A program made the translations under genes and the position numbers. 64,000 nucleotides of DNA, taken from the NCBI RefSeq assembly GCF_019797865.1, contig NZ_CP081869.1:1488001-1552000 (forward strand), read 5' to 3'. Numbering within the stretch: the first letter of the stretch is position 1; every line of letters begins with the position of its first letter. The notes beneath the pieces were generated by a model that was not told the DNA's origin, did not search any database, and saw nothing but the letters and a program-made list of their open reading frames with translations. The stretch comes from Chenggangzhangella methanolivorans (GTDB lineage Bacteria > Pseudomonadota > Alphaproteobacteria > Rhizobiales > Methylopilaceae). Shown piece after piece: positions 49,879 to 56,952 of the stretch.

Positions 49879-51387
49879 ATGAAGCGCCTCGTTCGAACGC
49901 TTGCGGGCGCGCTGGCGCTCATGGCCATCCATGCGCTCAGCCCGACCGGCGCATCCCCGGCGGCCGCGCAGCCGGCGCCCTCCGGCGACAGCTTCCAGGG
50001 CATCCTGACGACCGTCTGGGGCGACCCGCACCGCAACTCGGGAGCGGCCGGCGCGATCGCGTTCTCGCTGGTCTATCCGGACGGAACCCGGGTCCCGCTC
50101 GACATCGGGCCGGGCCTGCAGAACGAGGCGATCCGGCTCACCGGCAAGCGGGTGACGGTTCGCGGCGGGGCAAGCGGCGCGCCCGGGTCCCAGCGCATCG
50201 GCGCGACCGGCCTCGACGTCTCGGGGATCGAACCTCAGGCCGAGGCGATCGGCGAGCGCAAGGTCCTGTTCATCCTTCTGAAGTTCAAGGGCGACCCGCA
50301 GACCTCCCATCCGGTCAAGTACTTCACGAAGCTGACCAACCCGCTGAAGCCCTCCAAGGGCGTGCCGGCGACCATCAACGGCTTCTTCGACAAGGCGTCG
50401 TACGGCAAGCTGAAGTGGTCAGGAAAGATCGCGGGCGGCAAGTGGTATACCCTGCCGAAGGCGCGGACCGATTATGCGGATTGCGGCGCGAGTTCCGCCT
50501 GTTTCGCTTCCCATCTCAACGAACTCGGCGACGACGCGCTCGCGCTCGTGCGCAACGACGTCGACGTCAACGACTTCGACAACATCAACTTCGTCTTCAA
50601 CAACGACCTCGACTGCTGCGCCTGGGGCGGCGGCTACAGCAACGGCGCGCGGTTCTGGGGCGCGACCTGGGAGCCGCCGTGGGGCCAGGAGGCCAGCACC
50701 TACGTCCACGAGATGGGCCACAGCCTCGGCCTGCCCCATTCCGGCTGGCGCTACTTCGCCTATGACAGCGGGCATGACGAGATGAGCGCCGGCAGCCGCG
50801 CCGCCACGATCCAGTGCGGCTCCTACGACTCGGTCAATTTCGGCGGCCCGAACACGCCGATCTTCTGCAACGAGCCGGGCGGCGGGTACATCATGGCCCA
50901 CCAGGACCATCTCGGCTGGATCCCTGCAGCGCGAAAGGCGGTCGTCAGCGCCAAGGGAACGAAGACGTTCTCGATCGAGGCCAATGCGCTTCCGCTTGGC
51001 GGCAAGCTCAAGCTGGTGGTGGTGTGCCTTGCGGGCGAGCCGTGCGCGTCGAGCCAGTCCAACGGGCGGTTCCTCACCATCGAGGTGAAGACCCGGACCG
51101 CCAAGTTCGACGGCGGCGTGCCGAGCGAAGGCGTGGTGATCCACAACGTCCAGATGGACCGCGCGCCGGTGTCCGGGGCTTGCTACTTCAACGACCAGAG
51201 CGGCTGGGCGATGCCCTATGACGCGGTTCCGGGGGACTGGAACGCCTCGTCATGCAGCGGCGAGGGCCTCGTGAACCTCGCTTATGCGCCGGGCAAGACG
51301 TTCAACGACGCGGCGCTTGGCGTGAAGGTCGAAGTGCTGAGCCGGAAGGGCGACGTCTACAAGGTGCGCGTCACCAAATCGAAGTGA
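49879..51387 (+). CDS. Secreted M6-like zinc metalloprotease
   Basis: 502 residues from ATG 49879. Signal peptide (LVRTLAGALALMAIHALSPT) then a beta-rich propeptide-like region to about residue 125. The catalytic domain carries the zinc motif HEMGHSLGLPHSG and a downstream MSAGS segment that may be the Met-turn region. The catalytic half is rich in cysteines (DCGASSAC, DLDCCAW, IQCG, FCNE, CLAGEPC, GACYF, SSCSG), consistent with several disulfides in an exported enzyme. It resembles the immune-inhibitor-A/M6 group. It stands alone with its own terminator. Confidence 0.88.
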   Translation: MKRLVRTLAGALALMAIHALSPTGASPAAAQPAPSGDSFQGILTTVWGDPHRNSGAAGAIAFSLVYPDGTRVPLDIGPGLQNEAIRLTGKRVTVRGGASGAPGSQRIGATGLDVSGIEPQAEAIGERKVLFILLKFKGDPQTSHPVKYFTKLTNPLKPSKGVPATINGFFDKASYGKLKWSGKIAGGKWYTLPKARTDYADCGASSACFASHLNELGDDALALVRNDVDVNDFDNINFVFNNDLDCCAWGGGYSNGARFWGATWEPPWGQEASTYVHEMGHSLGLPHSGWRYFAYDSGHDEMSAGSRAATIQCGSYDSVNFGGPNTPIFCNEPGGGYIMAHQDHLGWIPAARKAVVSAKGTKTFSIEANALPLGGKLKLVVVCLAGEPCASSQSNGRFLTIEVKTRTAKFDGGVPSEGVVIHNVQMDRAPVSGACYFNDQSGWAMPYDAVPGDWNASSCSGEGLVNLAYAPGKTFNDAALGVKVEVLSRKGDVYKVRVTKSK

Positions 51388-51408
51388 CGCGCGCTCCCTG
51401 AGACAGAA

Positions 51409-51437
51409 AACGCCCGATCGTCCGGTCGGGCGTTTTT
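51409..51437 (+). terminator. Rho-independent terminator of the metalloprotease gene
   Basis: AACGCCCGA at 51409-51417 pairs with TCGGGCGTT at 51426-51434 around an 8-base loop, followed by TTT. It starts 21 bases after the stop codon and lies between convergent genes. Confidence 0.85.
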
Positions 51438-51464
51438 CGTTTCCGAAACCGGATCGCGCGCCGC

Positions 51465-52457
51465 TCAGCGCGCCGCGGTCTTCTCCGCGAGACGCTTCTC
51501 CCAGGCCAGCGCGTGCGCCACGATCGTGTCGAGGTCGGCGTGGTCGGGCGTCCAGCCCAGCACGCTGCGGGCCTTGGCGGGATTGGCGACGAGCGAGGCG
51601 GGGTCGCCGGCGCGCCGCGCCGCGGCCTCGACCGGGAAATCGATCCCGGAGACCCGCTTCACCGACTGGATGACCTCCTTCACCGAGGCCCCGGTCCCAT
51701 AGCCGCAGTTTGCGACCAGGCTCTCGCCGCCCTTGGCGAGATGATCGAGCGCCAGGACGTGGGCCTTGGCGAGGTCGCTGACATGGATGTAGTCGCGCAC
51801 GCAGGTTCCGTCGCGCGTCGGATAGTCCTCGCCGAACATCTGCAGCTTGTCGCGCTGCCCGACGGCGGCCTGCGACGCGACCTTGATGAGATGGGTGGCG
51901 CGCGCGCTCGACTGGCCGGCGCGGCCCTTGGGATCGGCGCCTGCGACGTTGAAATAGCGCAGCGCCGCGAAGCCGAGCCCATAGGCGGCCGAGGCGTCGG
52001 CGAGCATCCGCTCGGTCATGAGCTTCGAGGCGCCGTAGGGCGACACCGGATCGAGCGGCGCGCTCTCCGAGAGCGGCTCGGCCGAGGCCTCGCCGTAGAC
52101 GGCCGCCGTCGACGAGAACACGAAGCGCTTCACGCCGCCTGCGACCGCCGCCGCGATGAGCGCGCGCGAGCGCACGGTGTTGTTGAGGTAATAGCCGAGC
52201 GGGTCGGTCACCGAGTCCGGCACCACGATAGAGCCTGCGAAATGCACGATCGCCTCGACGCCGTTCTCCGCGAGGATGCGGCCGACGAGCGCCTCGTCGC
52301 CGACGCAGCCCTCGTAGAACGGAACGCCCTCGGGCACGGCGGAGCGCATGCCCGTCGACAGGTCGTCGAGCACCACGACCGGGCGTCCGGCGTCGACGAG
52401 CGCGAGCACCATGTGCGAGCCGATGTAGCCGGCGCCTCCGGTGACCAATACGCTCAT
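51465..52457 (-). CDS. galE: UDP-glucose 4-epimerase
   Basis: 330 residues. Extended SDR with VLVTGGAGYIGSHMVLAL (NAD binding), VHFAGSIVVPDSV, FSSTAAVYGE and the catalytic YxxxK in SPYGASKLMTE, ALRYFNVAGAD, and GTCVRDYIHVSDLA. Interconverts UDP-glucose and UDP-galactose for LPS, glycan or exopolysaccharide. Intact frame. It sits near, but not in an operon with, the galactose-oxidase-type gene. Confidence 0.95.
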   Translation of the reverse strand: MSVLVTGGAGYIGSHMVLALVDAGRPVVVLDDLSTGMRSAVPEGVPFYEGCVGDEALVGRILAENGVEAIVHFAGSIVVPDSVTDPLGYYLNNTVRSRALIAAAVAGGVKRFVFSSTAAVYGEASAEPLSESAPLDPVSPYGASKLMTERMLADASAAYGLGFAALRYFNVAGADPKGRAGQSSARATHLIKVASQAAVGQRDKLQMFGEDYPTRDGTCVRDYIHVSDLAKAHVLALDHLAKGGESLVANCGYGTGASVKEVIQSVKRVSGIDFPVEAAARRAGDPASLVANPAKARSVLGWTPDHADLDTIVAHALAWEKRLAEKTAAR

Positions 52458-52539
52458 CTACGACCTCTCGTCGGGGCGAAGGGCGGGATGCGCCTCCTAA
52501 GCGCCGATCATTGGGCCGCGGGCGCGGCCGTCAAGCCCG

Positions 52540-53268
52540 TCAGATGATCGGACGGGGAACGAATTCCTCTTCGAAGTGCTGCGCGAAGCGGCTGAGCCCG
52601 CGCAGATTGCGCACCACGAGGCGCCCGCCCGAAATCGAGAACAGGCCGTCGGCCCTCAGGCGCGCCAGCGTCTTGTTGGTGTGCACGAGCGAGAGCCCGA
52701 GAGCGTCGGCGATGTGCTGCTGGGTGAGCGGCAGCTCGAACGAGCCGTCGACCACGAGACCGAGCGGCTCCGCGCGCTTGTAGAGCGAGCAGATGAGAGC
52801 CACGATCCGTTCGGCGGCCCCGCGGCGCCCGACATTGAGCAGATTTTCGTCGACGATCGCTTCCGAACGCGCGCCGAGCCACGTCACCTCATAGGCGACT
52901 TCCGGCACCCGCTCGAAGAGCCGCGCGAGCCTGCGGCGGGGAATGACGCACAGCTGGATGTCGGTCAGAGCGATCGCGCCATAGACCGACTTGCCGAACA
53001 TCGTGCCCTGCAGGCCGAGAAGATCGCCCGGCAGCGAGAAGCTCAGGATCTGGCGCCGGCCGTCGCTCAGCTCCTTGTAGCGAAACGCCCATCCCGAAAA
53101 CAGCGTGTAGAGTTCGGAGTCCGCCTGCTCGGGATGGATGAACTCGACGCCGGCCTCGACGGTCATGTGCTCGCTCTTGAGCGAGTCGATCAGCGCGACT
53201 TCCTCGTCGGACTTCTGGATGAAGGCCGGCTGGCGCCGGAGGACGCACTGGGTGCAGCGGACGTGCAT
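52540..53268 (-). CDS. Crp/Fnr-family transcriptional regulator
   Basis: 242 residues. Cyclic-nucleotide-like beta-roll (IHPEQADSELYTLFSGWAFR, GRRQILSFSLPGDLLGLQG), dimerisation helix, and a winged HTH (LPLTQQHIADALGLSLVHTN, KTLARLRADGLFSI). The N-terminal CTQCVLRRQPAF has two cysteines but no third and fourth in Fnr positions, so an oxygen-sensing Fe-S cluster is doubtful. This subtype is very common in Rhizobiales. Divergent from the stress-response locus. Confidence 0.92.
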   Translation of the reverse strand: MHVRCTQCVLRRQPAFIQKSDEEVALIDSLKSEHMTVEAGVEFIHPEQADSELYTLFSGWAFRYKELSDGRRQILSFSLPGDLLGLQGTMFGKSVYGAIALTDIQLCVIPRRRLARLFERVPEVAYEVTWLGARSEAIVDENLLNVGRRGAAERIVALICSLYKRAEPLGLVVDGSFELPLTQQHIADALGLSLVHTNKTLARLRADGLFSISGGRLVVRNLRGLSRFAQHFEEEFVPRPII

Positions 53269-53388
53269 TTCAGTCTCGCGATCCGGAAACGTGGGCCAGA
53301 GGCCTTCGGCGACATTTCCGACAGTTTGCTGCGCCCCGCTATGTCAAACCACATAGGTCGACCGCCGATAGGCGATAAATCCCAATCC

Positions 53389-54030
53389 ATGGACAGCGAT
53401 CCGACCAAGCCGGCCGTGGCGGCCGACCGTGAGCAGACAGAGGCCGCGGCCGTGCGGCACCTGTTCCGGAACCAGATCCAGGCCATGACCAGCCTCGTCG
53501 GCCTGTTCGGCCGCAAGCTGCCCCCCGGCGAAGGACGCGATGCCTTCATGGACCTGCGCGCCCGCTTCGAGGCCGCGACCTTCGGTCCGGCCGACGACGC
53601 CCTTCCGGACCAGGACGGCCGCTTCGAGATCGACCTCGCCGAAGTGGCGCGCCGCGTCGCCGGCCATCTCGACCCGAATTTCCGGCACAGGCTCGCGATC
53701 GCCGGCTCGCTGATCTTGGCGGACCCCAAGCGGGCCTCGGCGCTCGCCCAGATCCTCGCCGAACTGGTCGTCGATCTCTTCCGCAACGGCTTCGCGGACG
53801 GGCGGACCGGCGCGGCCGAAATCGTGATCTCGGGCGCGGCCGACGGCTCTCTCATGATGCGCGCGGTCCAGACGGCGCCGGCCGACGCTTCCCCGCGCCG
53901 CGACCGGTCGGATCTCGGCGCTGCCATCGCCGACAGCCTCGCGCGCAGTCTCGGCGGATCGATCGCGCGGGCCGCCGACGGACCGTTGTCGAGCGAGGTC
54001 ACGATCCCCGCGGAACGCGCCAGCCGTTGA
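53389..54030 (+). CDS. Soluble HisKA_2-type histidine kinase-like protein with altered N-box
   Basis: 213 residues from ATG 53389; ATG 53341 is in frame and possible. No membrane or sensor domain. The dimerisation helix carries His24 in VRHLFRNQIQAMTSLV, aligning with the HRVKNNLQ form of HisKA_2/HWE kinases. In the ATPase-like part the N-box reads LAELVVDLFRNGFAD, with Asp129 where the Mg-binding Asn should be. No glycine-rich G-box is visible. Probably a phosphotransfer or phosphatase-type partner of PhyR, whose gene begins 112 bases later, rather than an active kinase. This is inference. Confidence 0.7.
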   Translation: MDSDPTKPAVAADREQTEAAAVRHLFRNQIQAMTSLVGLFGRKLPPGEGRDAFMDLRARFEAATFGPADDALPDQDGRFEIDLAEVARRVAGHLDPNFRHRLAIAGSLILADPKRASALAQILAELVVDLFRNGFADGRTGAAEIVISGAADGSLMMRAVQTAPADASPRRDRSDLGAAIADSLARSLGGSIARAADGPLSSEVTIPAERASR

Positions 54031-54141
54031 CTTCCTCGCCCGAGACTTGCTCATTGCACGCCGAGCGCCATCTTGCGCCGGACCTTCGCCCGACAGCGCG
54101 CGATCGCCCTTTCTGAGTTCAGACCGCCGGACACCGTCTTC

Positions 54142-54939
54142 ATGGCTCTCGCCGACACGATCGCACCGCATCTTCCCTTCCTGCGCCGCTACGCCCGCGC
54201 GCTCACCGGCCGACAGGACAGCGGCGACGCCTATGTGGCGGCGGTGCTGAAGGCGCTGATCGCAGATCCCACGATCTTCCCGACCGACGCCGACCCCCGC
54301 GTCGGGCTCTACGGCATCTTCTCACGCATCTGGTCCTCGGTCGCGCTCAACGTCGAGACCGGCCTCGAAGCCGCGCAGTCGGAGCGCACCATCGAGGCGC
54401 TGACGCCGCGCTCGCGGCAGGTCTTCCTGCTGGTCTCGGTCGAAGGCTTCACCCCGGCCGAGGCCGGCCGCATCCTCGGCCTGTCCGAGAGCGAGGTGAC
54501 GCAGGCGATCGACGACGCGGGCCGCGAGATCGCCGAGCAGGTCGCGACCGACGTCCTCATCATCGAGGACGAGCCGATCATCGCGATGGATCTCGCCAAG
54601 CTCGTCGAGGGTCTCGGCCACCGCGTGGTCGGCACGGCGCGCACCCATGCCGAAGCCGTGGCGCTCGCCGAGAAGCACCGGCCCGGCCTCGTGCTCGCCG
54701 ACATCCAGCTCGCCGACGGCTCCTCGGGGCTCGAGGCCGTGCAGGAGATGCTGCCGAACCTCGAGGTTCCGGTGATCTTCATCACCGCCTATCCCGAGCG
54801 CCTGCTCTCGGGCGAGCGGCCCGAGCCTGTGTTCCTGGTGACCAAGCCGTTCCAGACGTCGACCGTGAAGGCGATCGTCAGCCAGGCGCTGTTCTTCGGG
54901 GCGAGGGCCAGGGCCGGGGACGTCCGCGCCCGCGGCTGA
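54142..54939 (+). CDS. phyR: PhyR, anti-anti-sigma response regulator of the general stress response
   Basis: 265 residues from ATG 54142. The N-terminal sigma-like domain (about 1-130; FLRRYARALTGRQDSGDAYV, LTPRSRQVFLLVSVEGFTPA) mimics sigma region 2 and 4. The C-terminal receiver (about 135-260) has the phospho-acceptor Asp187 (LVLADIQLADGSSG), Thr215 (FITAYPERLL) and Lys235 (LVTKPFQT). When phosphorylated it captures NepR and frees EcfG. Its usual divergent position next to nepR-ecfG is lost here; dps and a small protein gene lie between, all on one strand. Confidence 0.97.
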   Translation: MALADTIAPHLPFLRRYARALTGRQDSGDAYVAAVLKALIADPTIFPTDADPRVGLYGIFSRIWSSVALNVETGLEAAQSERTIEALTPRSRQVFLLVSVEGFTPAEAGRILGLSESEVTQAIDDAGREIAEQVATDVLIIEDEPIIAMDLAKLVEGLGHRVVGTARTHAEAVALAEKHRPGLVLADIQLADGSSGLEAVQEMLPNLEVPVIFITAYPERLLSGERPEPVFLVTKPFQTSTVKAIVSQALFFGARARAGDVRARG

Positions 54940-55018
54940 CCCGGCGTTCGCCTAAGGCGGCGCGACCACGCGTTCAGCCCGCGCGCATCCGTACAAACAC
55001 GTATCCGTCGACTCCGCT

Positions 55019-55043
55019 GCAACTTTTGGCGCAGAGCGACGTT
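55019..55043 (+). promoter_or_regulatory. Candidate EcfG-type promoter of dps
   Basis: GCAAC at 55019-55023 and CGTT at 55040-55043 are separated by 16 bases, one mismatch from the alphaproteobacterial general-stress consensus GGAAC-N16/17-CGTT. It lies about 75 bases upstream of the proposed dps start and downstream of phyR. The biology fits, since Dps proteins are typical EcfG targets. Confidence 0.5.
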
Positions 55044-55117
55044 GTCGGGATCGAAGCTCCATGAGGAGCGGCGAGCGGACCAACCGCTCGTACACGATGT
55101 CGATGACGGGTTTGTGC

Positions 55118-55627
55118 ATGTCGAAAGCCGCCGCTGCTCTGAGCGCCTCCCCGCGCGTCGTTAAGCTGTCCACCGGCCTCAAGGACGCGGACCGCAAGCT
55201 CGTCGCGGAGATGCTGAGTGATGTGACGGTGCAGACCTACCGGACGCTGCTGCGTTCGCAGGTGGTGCACTGGAACGTCGTGGGTCCGCTGTTCCAGCCG
55301 ATCCATGAACTGACCGAGCAGCATTATTCCGAACTCTTCGCCGCGATCGACACGCTGGCCGAGCGCATCCGCGCGCTGGGCTATCCGGTGCCGACCGGCA
55401 AGGCTGCGGCGGGCCTCGACAAGGCCTTGTCTATCGGCGGGCGCATGAGCGCGCTTGCGATGGTCGAGGAGCTGATCGAGGACCACGAGGCCCTGACGAG
55501 GCTGATCCGCGAAGCCGCGGGCGAGGCCGAGGAGCTCGAGGATTTCGTCACGCATGACCTTCTGACCGAACGCCTCGCCTTCCACGAGAAGGCGGTGTGG
55601 ATGCTGAAGGCGATCGCGGCCGACTGA
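55118..55627 (+). CDS. dps: Dps-family DNA-binding ferritin-like protein
   Basis: 169 residues if ATG 55118 (MSKAAAALSASPRV) is used; in-frame ATGs at 55097 and 55061 are alternatives, but the last is too close to the candidate promoter. Ferritin-like helices with the Dps ferroxidase signature VVHWNVVGPLFQPIHELTEQ, then HYSELFAAIDTLAERIRALG, and EELIEDHEALTRLIREA. Oxidises iron with hydrogen peroxide and protects DNA in stress. A 7-base-stem hairpin (55072-55090) sits in its leader. Placed inside the general-stress locus. Confidence 0.9.
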   Translation: MSKAAAALSASPRVVKLSTGLKDADRKLVAEMLSDVTVQTYRTLLRSQVVHWNVVGPLFQPIHELTEQHYSELFAAIDTLAERIRALGYPVPTGKAAAGLDKALSIGGRMSALAMVEELIEDHEALTRLIREAAGEAEELEDFVTHDLLTERLAFHEKAVWMLKAIAAD

Positions 55628-55663
55628 CGTCGGCCGGGGGCATTTTCAAACAAGGAGCGGAAA

Positions 55664-55984
55664 ATGGCGTATGTCGGCCACAGTCCCGTTCGTGAGTTCC
55701 AGTCTCTTCGCAACGCGTCCGCCGCGGCGACGTCGTACGGACCCACTTTCGTGAAGTCCGCGCTTCTCGCGCTCGCAGCCGCGGTCGCCATCCTAGCGCT
55801 GTCGGAAGGCGGCGGATCGGCGACCGAAACGAGCGTGGCCAAGGCCGATCGCATCGCGGCGCCTCGGGCCGCCGCGACGAGCGCCGCGGGCGTCACCGTC
55901 GACGCCCAGGCCCGCACCACCACGATCGAGCGGGGCGCGACCGCGCCGCTCAGCCCGGACTCGCCGTTCCTCGGCGGGCGATGA
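55664..55984 (+). CDS. Small membrane protein of the stress locus, 106 residues
   Basis: ATG 55664 with AAGGAGCGG upstream, 36 bases after dps, so probably co-transcribed. A hydrophilic N-terminus of about 28 residues, one membrane helix (FVKSALLALAAAVAILALSE), and an Ala/Thr-rich C-terminal part that may be periplasmic. No family recognised. Confidence 0.65.
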   Translation: MAYVGHSPVREFQSLRNASAAATSYGPTFVKSALLALAAAVAILALSEGGGSATETSVAKADRIAAPRAAATSAAGVTVDAQARTTTIERGATAPLSPDSPFLGGR

Positions 55985-56176
55985 CGTCAAACGAATGTCG
56001 CAAAACTTCTTCCTGCGACGATCTGTCCTTTACGGTTTGGACGCCCAATAACGTTAGCGGTGCGTCAACCGGCGCGCGCGATGTTTAAGAGCGCGATCTT
56101 CGTCGGGCGAACTGGTGTGAATTGAATGGGGTCGCGGCTCGTCGACGGGCGACGATGCCGTGGAAAAGGGTTCTGA

Positions 56177-56374
56177 ATGACGCAGCGTAAGGGCGACGCC
56201 TCCCAGCTCGACACGGATGTGCAGGCGCATATCGGCCGCCAATTGCGCGCCGGTTACGTCGACATTCTGAACCAGCCGGTTCCGGACAGGTTTCTCGAGC
56301 TCCTCGCCGAGCTTGACCGCCGGCAGGATCCCGGCGACCGCGACGAGGACGTTCGGCAGAACCGCTCACGATGA
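56177..56374 (+). CDS. nepR: NepR anti-sigma factor
   Basis: 65 residues from ATG 56177. Contains the defining NepR helix pair, IGRQLRAGYVDILNQPVPDR followed by FLELLAELDR. Sequesters EcfG until phosphorylated PhyR binds it. Overlaps ecfG by 4 bases (ATGA). The 192-base upstream region has no gene; I could not find a convincing EcfG-type promoter there. Confidence 0.97.
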   Translation: MTQRKGDASQLDTDVQAHIGRQLRAGYVDILNQPVPDRFLELLAELDRRQDPGDRDEDVRQNRSR

Positions 56375-56934
56375 CAGCCGCCCCGCAGTCGCCGCGGGAC
56401 GAGTTGCTCGTCCATATTCCAAGCCTGCGCGCCTTCGCCGTCTCGCTGTCCGGTCAGATCGACCGGGCCGACGATCTCGTGCAGGAGACGCTCGTCAAAG
56501 CCTGGCGCAACCTCGGAAGCTTCACCGAGGGCACGAACATGCGCGCCTGGCTCTTCACGATCCTGCGCAACGTCTACATCTCCGACATCCGCCGGCGCCG
56601 CCGCGAGGTGCAGGACACCGACGGCGTGTTCGCCGAGGGGGTCGCCGTGGCCCCCGCGCAGAACGGCCATATGGATCTCGCGGACTTCCGCAACGCGCTG
56701 ACCGAGCTTCCCGAGGAGCAGCGCGAGGCGCTGATCCTCATCGGCGCGGCGGAGTTCTCGTATGAAGAGGCCGCCGAGATCGCCGGCTGCGCCGTCGGCA
56801 CGGTGAAGAGCCGCGTGAACCGCGCGCGGAACGCGCTCGCCAAGCGCCTCAACCTCGACGTCGGCGAGATCGGCCTCGATCCGGAGCTCCGCGCGGCGCT
56901 CGGGGGAATGCCCGCGAGGTCCGGGAGCGGCTGA
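56371..56934 (+). CDS. ecfG: EcfG, general-stress ECF sigma factor
   Basis: 187 residues. Sigma region 2 (RADDLVQETLVKAWRNLGSF, MRAWLFTILRNVYISDIRRR) and region 4 (LTELPEEQREALILIGAAEF, SYEEAAEIAGCAVGTVKSRV) are complete. ECF15-type factor released by the PhyR-NepR partner switch. Followed 18 bases later by a membrane HisKA_2 protein. Confidence 0.97.
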   Translation: MTAAPQSPRDELLVHIPSLRAFAVSLSGQIDRADDLVQETLVKAWRNLGSFTEGTNMRAWLFTILRNVYISDIRRRRREVQDTDGVFAEGVAVAPAQNGHMDLADFRNALTELPEEQREALILIGAAEFSYEEAAEIAGCAVGTVKSRVNRARNALAKRLNLDVGEIGLDPELRAALGGMPARSGSG

Positions 56935-56952
56935 GGCCGCCCCGGAGCCGCC

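Noticed and set aside
52540..53268. Oxygen-sensing Fnr with an Fe-S cluster.
   Set aside because: Only two closely spaced N-terminal cysteines are present; the spacing and the remaining ligands of Fnr are missing.
53389..54030. ChpT histidine phosphotransferase.
   Set aside because: The length fits, but the helix with His24 follows the HisKA_2 pattern (HLFRNQIQ), not the ChpT LCHDLISPVGA-type box.
55985..56176. EcfG-type promoter ahead of nepR.
   Set aside because: CGTT occurs at about 56051 but no GGAAC-like element lies 16-17 bases upstream of it, and other partial matches have the wrong spacing.
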